Shown in pieces: positions 5,898-6,767 of a stretch of 6,767 nt of DNA. A model generated the notes under the pieces. That model was not told the DNA's origin. It saw only the letters and a list, made by a program, of their open reading frames with translations, and searched no databases. The stretch is from NCBI GenBank assembly GCA_003266065.1, contig MUZY01000039.1, positions 1 through 6,767 on the forward strand, given 5' to 3'. Position numbers and translations under genes: made by a program. This DNA is from Methanosphaera sp. rholeuAM130. Its GTDB lineage: Archaea > Methanobacteriota > Methanobacteria > Methanobacteriales > Methanobacteriaceae. How positions within the stretch are numbered: the stretch's first letter is position 1; every line of letters starts with the position of its first letter.

Positions 5898-6206
5898 CTA
5901 AAAAATATTTAAACGGAATTGTCGCACGTTCTCAGCAATCATAAATATTTTTTCTGCTGCCATGAAGATTCCAAGGTAACTGTACTTATAACAGGTATTC
6001 ATAGCACGTCCTCCCAAATTTTTAAAGTTTTTTGCTTCTTAACTAAATATAGATGATAAAATAGTAACTGAACTTTCAAAATTGTGCCGGGATTATCATT
6101 AATCGTCCAATCTTATGAAAAGTTTATTACTGCAAAAACATATTATGTTAGTAGAGTGAAGGTTAGTAAAATATCCCATAATAAAAAGAGCCATATGTAT
6201 CATCAT
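5898..6206 (-). pseudogene. frameshifted remnant of a DDE (IS4-like) transposase, C-terminal part
   Basis: Three minus-strand open segments in different frames join into one protein-like run. Segment 1 (6206 to 6099) includes NIICFCSNKLFIRLDD. Segment 2 (6112 to 5999) starts DWTINDNPGTILKV. Segment 3 (stop-to-stop, 6038 to 5898) reads EAKNFKNLGGRAMN and then YLGIFMAAEKIFMIAENVRQF before TAG. Many archaeal IS4-type transposases end with '(S/T)-N ... EI--Y--RW-IE-FFK--K ... GR ... I-F ... MLA-ENR', and the order here fits: SN, then TIL, then EAKNF, then GGR, then MIAENVR. The match is by eye and from memory. The catalytic Glu region (Y--RW-IE) is broken at the frame change. No right-hand inverted repeat was found, so the element is truncated. 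GGGAGG at 6015-6010 before ATG 6002 is probably coincidence within LGGRAM. Confidence 0.45.
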
Positions 6207-6303
6207 TAGATTCAGTAATGATAAAATATATTTAAATTAATAAAAACAAAAAACAATCATCATGAAAATATCAATGAATTATAAGAGTGACATAATAATC
6301 AAG

Positions 6304-6342
6304 GTAACTATATATACCAGAGGTTACATATTATCATGTAAC
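6304..6342 (+). promoter_or_regulatory. TATA box flanked by GTAAC boxes, promoter/operator of the predicted RNA
   Basis: TATATATA (6309-6316) would start transcription near 6340. GTAAC lies just before it (6304-6308). Just after it is a perfect 7-base inverted repeat, GTTACAT (6323-6329) with ATGTAAC (6336-6342), so three GTAAC half-sites surround the box. A protein binding these would block TBP or polymerase. The dyad could also fold in RNA if transcription starts further upstream. Confidence 0.45.
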
Positions 6343-6444
6343 GTGGTATAAAAGTTAGGCGTCTTGCCCAATTTTGGAGCTACACGCTATCCACTATAAC
6401 ATTGTTTTCATGTGTGTTAACTGTGTAATGAAAACAATATTTTT
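6340..6444 (+). ncRNA. predicted small structured RNA, about 105 nt, possible antisense regulator
   Basis: The 5' end is inferred from the TATA box at 6309-6316. The first 55 bases are less AT-rich than the surroundings and fold as one extended hairpin: GTGG-T-ATA (6343-6350, one bulge) with TATCCAC (6388-6394); GCGT (6359-6362) with ACGC (6384-6387); and GCCCA (6366-6370) with TGGAGC (6375-6380, one bulged A) around a short AU loop. A second hairpin, ATTGTTTTCAT (6401-6411) with ATGAAAACAAT (6428-6438), is followed by T5 (6440-6444), a terminator. No known RNA family was recognised; it is not a tRNA. Its last 28 bases are complementary to the 3' end of the convergent small ORF, so it could act as an antisense RNA. 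The structure was drawn by hand, without energy calculation. Confidence 0.4.
6401..6444 (+). terminator. 11-bp hairpin with T5 tract
   Basis: Perfect 11-base arms ATTGTTTTCAT (6401-6411) and ATGAAAACAAT (6428-6438) enclose a 16-base loop, followed after one A by TTTTT (6440-6444) on the plus strand. On the minus strand no T-tract follows, so it should terminate plus-strand transcripts only. The stop codon of the minus-strand small ORF (6417-6419) lies in the loop. Confidence 0.6.
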
Positions 6445-6527
6445 ATATAAAAACATATGAGTCTTAAAAAGAACTCAAATGTTTCGAAGTTTAGTACTAT
6501 TAAAAGTAGTACTACTTCTTCAAACAT
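6417..6527 (-). CDS. 36-residue hydrophobic peptide, candidate membrane toxin
   Basis: ATG 6527-6525 to TAA 6419-6417. The site GGGAGGTGATT ends three bases before the ATG and is the longest anti-16S match in the window, so translation is likely. The peptide is acidic at the very start (MFEE), then almost entirely hydrophobic and aromatic (VVLLLIVLNF, FEFFLRLICFYIKILF), enough for one membrane segment (about residues 5-32), with only Arg22 and Lys29 as basic residues. An in-frame ATG at 6575 would give 52 residues but has no Shine-Dalgarno. The order 'FE, hydrophobic helix, F-TF, hydrophobic, IK' recalls the TxpA/BsrE holin-like toxins of Firmicutes; this is from memory and short hydrophobic peptides match easily. 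A predicted structured RNA converges on it and overlaps its 3' end. It could instead be the front of a decayed gene. Confidence 0.5.
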   Translation of the reverse strand: MFEEVVLLLIVLNFETFEFFLRLICFYIKILFSLHS

Positions 6528-6531
6528 TGCA

Positions 6532-6541
6532 ATCACCTCCC
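6532..6541 (-). promoter_or_regulatory. very strong Shine-Dalgarno GGGAGGTGAT
   Basis: GGGAGGTGAT (6541 to 6532) contains the nine-base complement, GGAGGTGAT, of the usual archaeal 16S rRNA 3' end. Four bases separate it from ATG 6527. It is the best match in the window and the main reason to believe the small ORF. Confidence 0.75.
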
Positions 6542-6547
6542 TAAAGA

Positions 6548-6577
6548 ATACGGAAGAAAAAAAATAAACTTCCATAC
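6548..6577 (-). promoter_or_regulatory. leader hairpin with U-rich loop just before the small ORF's Shine-Dalgarno
   Basis: In the minus-strand RNA, GUAUGGAAG (6577 to 6569) pairs with CUUCCGUAU (6556 to 6548): nine pairs, two of them G-U, which pair only in this strand's RNA. The 12-base loop is all U but one, with U8. The hairpin ends seven bases before the Shine-Dalgarno, so it could act in translation control, as an attenuator (T-rich loop), or in mRNA stability. Further upstream a second small hairpin (6610-6624, six pairs, GAA loop) would exist only if transcription starts at the distal TATA. Confidence 0.35.
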
Positions 6578-6597
6578 AGCGTTCTACTACTAGATCA

Positions 6598-6605
6598 TAT
6601 TTAAA
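6598..6605 (-). promoter_or_regulatory. proximal TATA box of the small hydrophobic ORF
   Basis: Minus-strand TTTAAATA (6605 to 6598) puts the start near 6574 and gives a leader of about 47 nt containing the Shine-Dalgarno. With this start, the leader hairpin at 6548-6577 would lie at the very 5' end of the mRNA. Confidence 0.4.
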
Positions 6606-6654
6606 GTGGAATAGCTTCGCTACTTTTTCAGAACACAGACACCATCTAATAATC

Positions 6655-6665
6655 TATTTATATAT
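6655..6665 (-). promoter_or_regulatory. distal TATA box, alternative promoter for the small ORF
   Basis: Minus-strand ATATATAAATA (6665 to 6655) is the better sequence match of the two. It sits directly after the upstream gene's terminator, with an expected start near 6633 and a leader of about 105 nt. Confidence 0.4.
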
Positions 6666-6666
6666 G

Positions 6667-6700
6667 AAAAAATTATTTTAGGAGAAAAAACCTCCTAAAA
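6667..6700 (-). terminator. 9-bp terminator hairpin of the gene entering from the right
   Basis: TTTTAGGAG (6700 to 6692 on the minus strand) pairs with CTCCTAAAA (6684 to 6676), loop seven. After three bases a T6 tract follows (6672 to 6667). It starts four bases after the stop codon at 6705-6707. The plus strand has no T-tract after the hairpin, so it works in the minus direction. Confidence 0.65.
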
Positions 6701-6704
6701 AACA

Positions 6705-6767
6705 TTAACTCACACTACTTCCAGTCAGTAGACTCTTTAAGGATAATGGTTTAAAAAACCACTGATA
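6705..6767 (-). CDS. C-terminal 20 codons of a gene entering from the right edge
   Basis: The frame is open from the window edge to TAA 6707-6705. The visible tail includes WFFKPLSLKSLLTG and ends in SSVS. The other two minus-strand frames stop within 30 bases of the edge, and a terminator hairpin begins four bases after the stop, which together support a real gene end. The product cannot be named from 20 residues. Confidence 0.5.
   Translation of the reverse strand, partial: YQWFFKPLSLKSLLTGSSVS

Noticed and set aside
5898..6002. 34-codon ORF with GGGAGG seven bases before ATG 6002
   Set aside because: The GGGAGG is explained as part of codons for Leu-Gly-Gly-Arg in the transposase remnant, and the peptide continues that remnant's C-terminus.
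6262..6351. 29-codon plus-strand ORF (starts MKISMNYKSD) upstream of the predicted RNA
   Set aside because: A TATA-like stretch (6227-6237) could make it leaderless, but it has no Shine-Dalgarno and covers the GTAAC boxes and TATA of the RNA promoter. Sequence of this composition gives many ORFs of that length.
6343..6394. tRNA gene
   Set aside because: The segment folds as one extended hairpin, lacks D-, anticodon- and T-arm spacing, and is too short.

Overview
This is an AT-rich window that looks archaeal, most likely from a gut methanogen of the order Methanobacteriales (Methanosphaera or Methanobrevibacter type). That rests on ATA/AGA-rich codon use, TATA boxes at the archaeal distance from starts, a probable leaderless gene, Shine-Dalgarno sites of the GGAGGTGAT type, T-tract terminators, and the gene mix (SpoIIM-family membrane protein, TrkH without bacterial-style neighbours, winged-helix/FHA regulator, short secreted protein of a type I associate with Methanobacteriales). 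The genus is an inference; no rRNA or marker gene is present.

Layout. 1-633 (+) is the C-terminal part of an integral-membrane acyltransferase, cut by the window edge. 766-1251 (+) is a small secreted or membrane-anchored protein. A bidirectional terminator (1277-1318) separates it from genes on the minus strand: a SpoIIM/DUF95-family membrane protein (1372-1956) and the potassium-transport subunit TrkH (2089-3570). A 490-base spacer (3571-4060) holds a perfect 16-base palindrome next to a TATA-like box and a doubtful 38-codon ORF. A winged-helix + FHA regulator follows (4061-4864, minus), with a TTG start set by a strong Shine-Dalgarno, an in-frame upstream mini-ORF, and a dyad just downstream of its TATA box that could be an autoregulatory operator.

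4880-6767 has no long ORF but is not empty. 5898-6206 carries a frameshifted remnant of a DDE transposase, with a possible insertion-sequence end near 5787. The right-hand 450 bases hold the most interesting structure. A 36-codon ORF (6417-6527, minus) has the best Shine-Dalgarno of the window and encodes a very hydrophobic peptide. Facing it on the plus strand is a predicted structured RNA of about 105 nt (about 6340-6444) with its own TATA box, repeated GTAAC boxes around that box, and an 11-bp terminator hairpin that overlaps the 3' end of the small ORF. This convergent, 3'-overlapping layout matches bacterial type I toxin-antitoxin pairs such as txpA/RatA. It is offered as a candidate, not a demonstrated system. 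The window ends with the last 20 codons of another minus-strand gene followed directly by a terminator.

The larger genes do not form one pathway: cell-surface modification, a secreted protein, a membrane protein, K+ uptake, and a transcription regulator, mostly in separate transcription units. The right half looks like an accessory region shaped by mobile-element decay.
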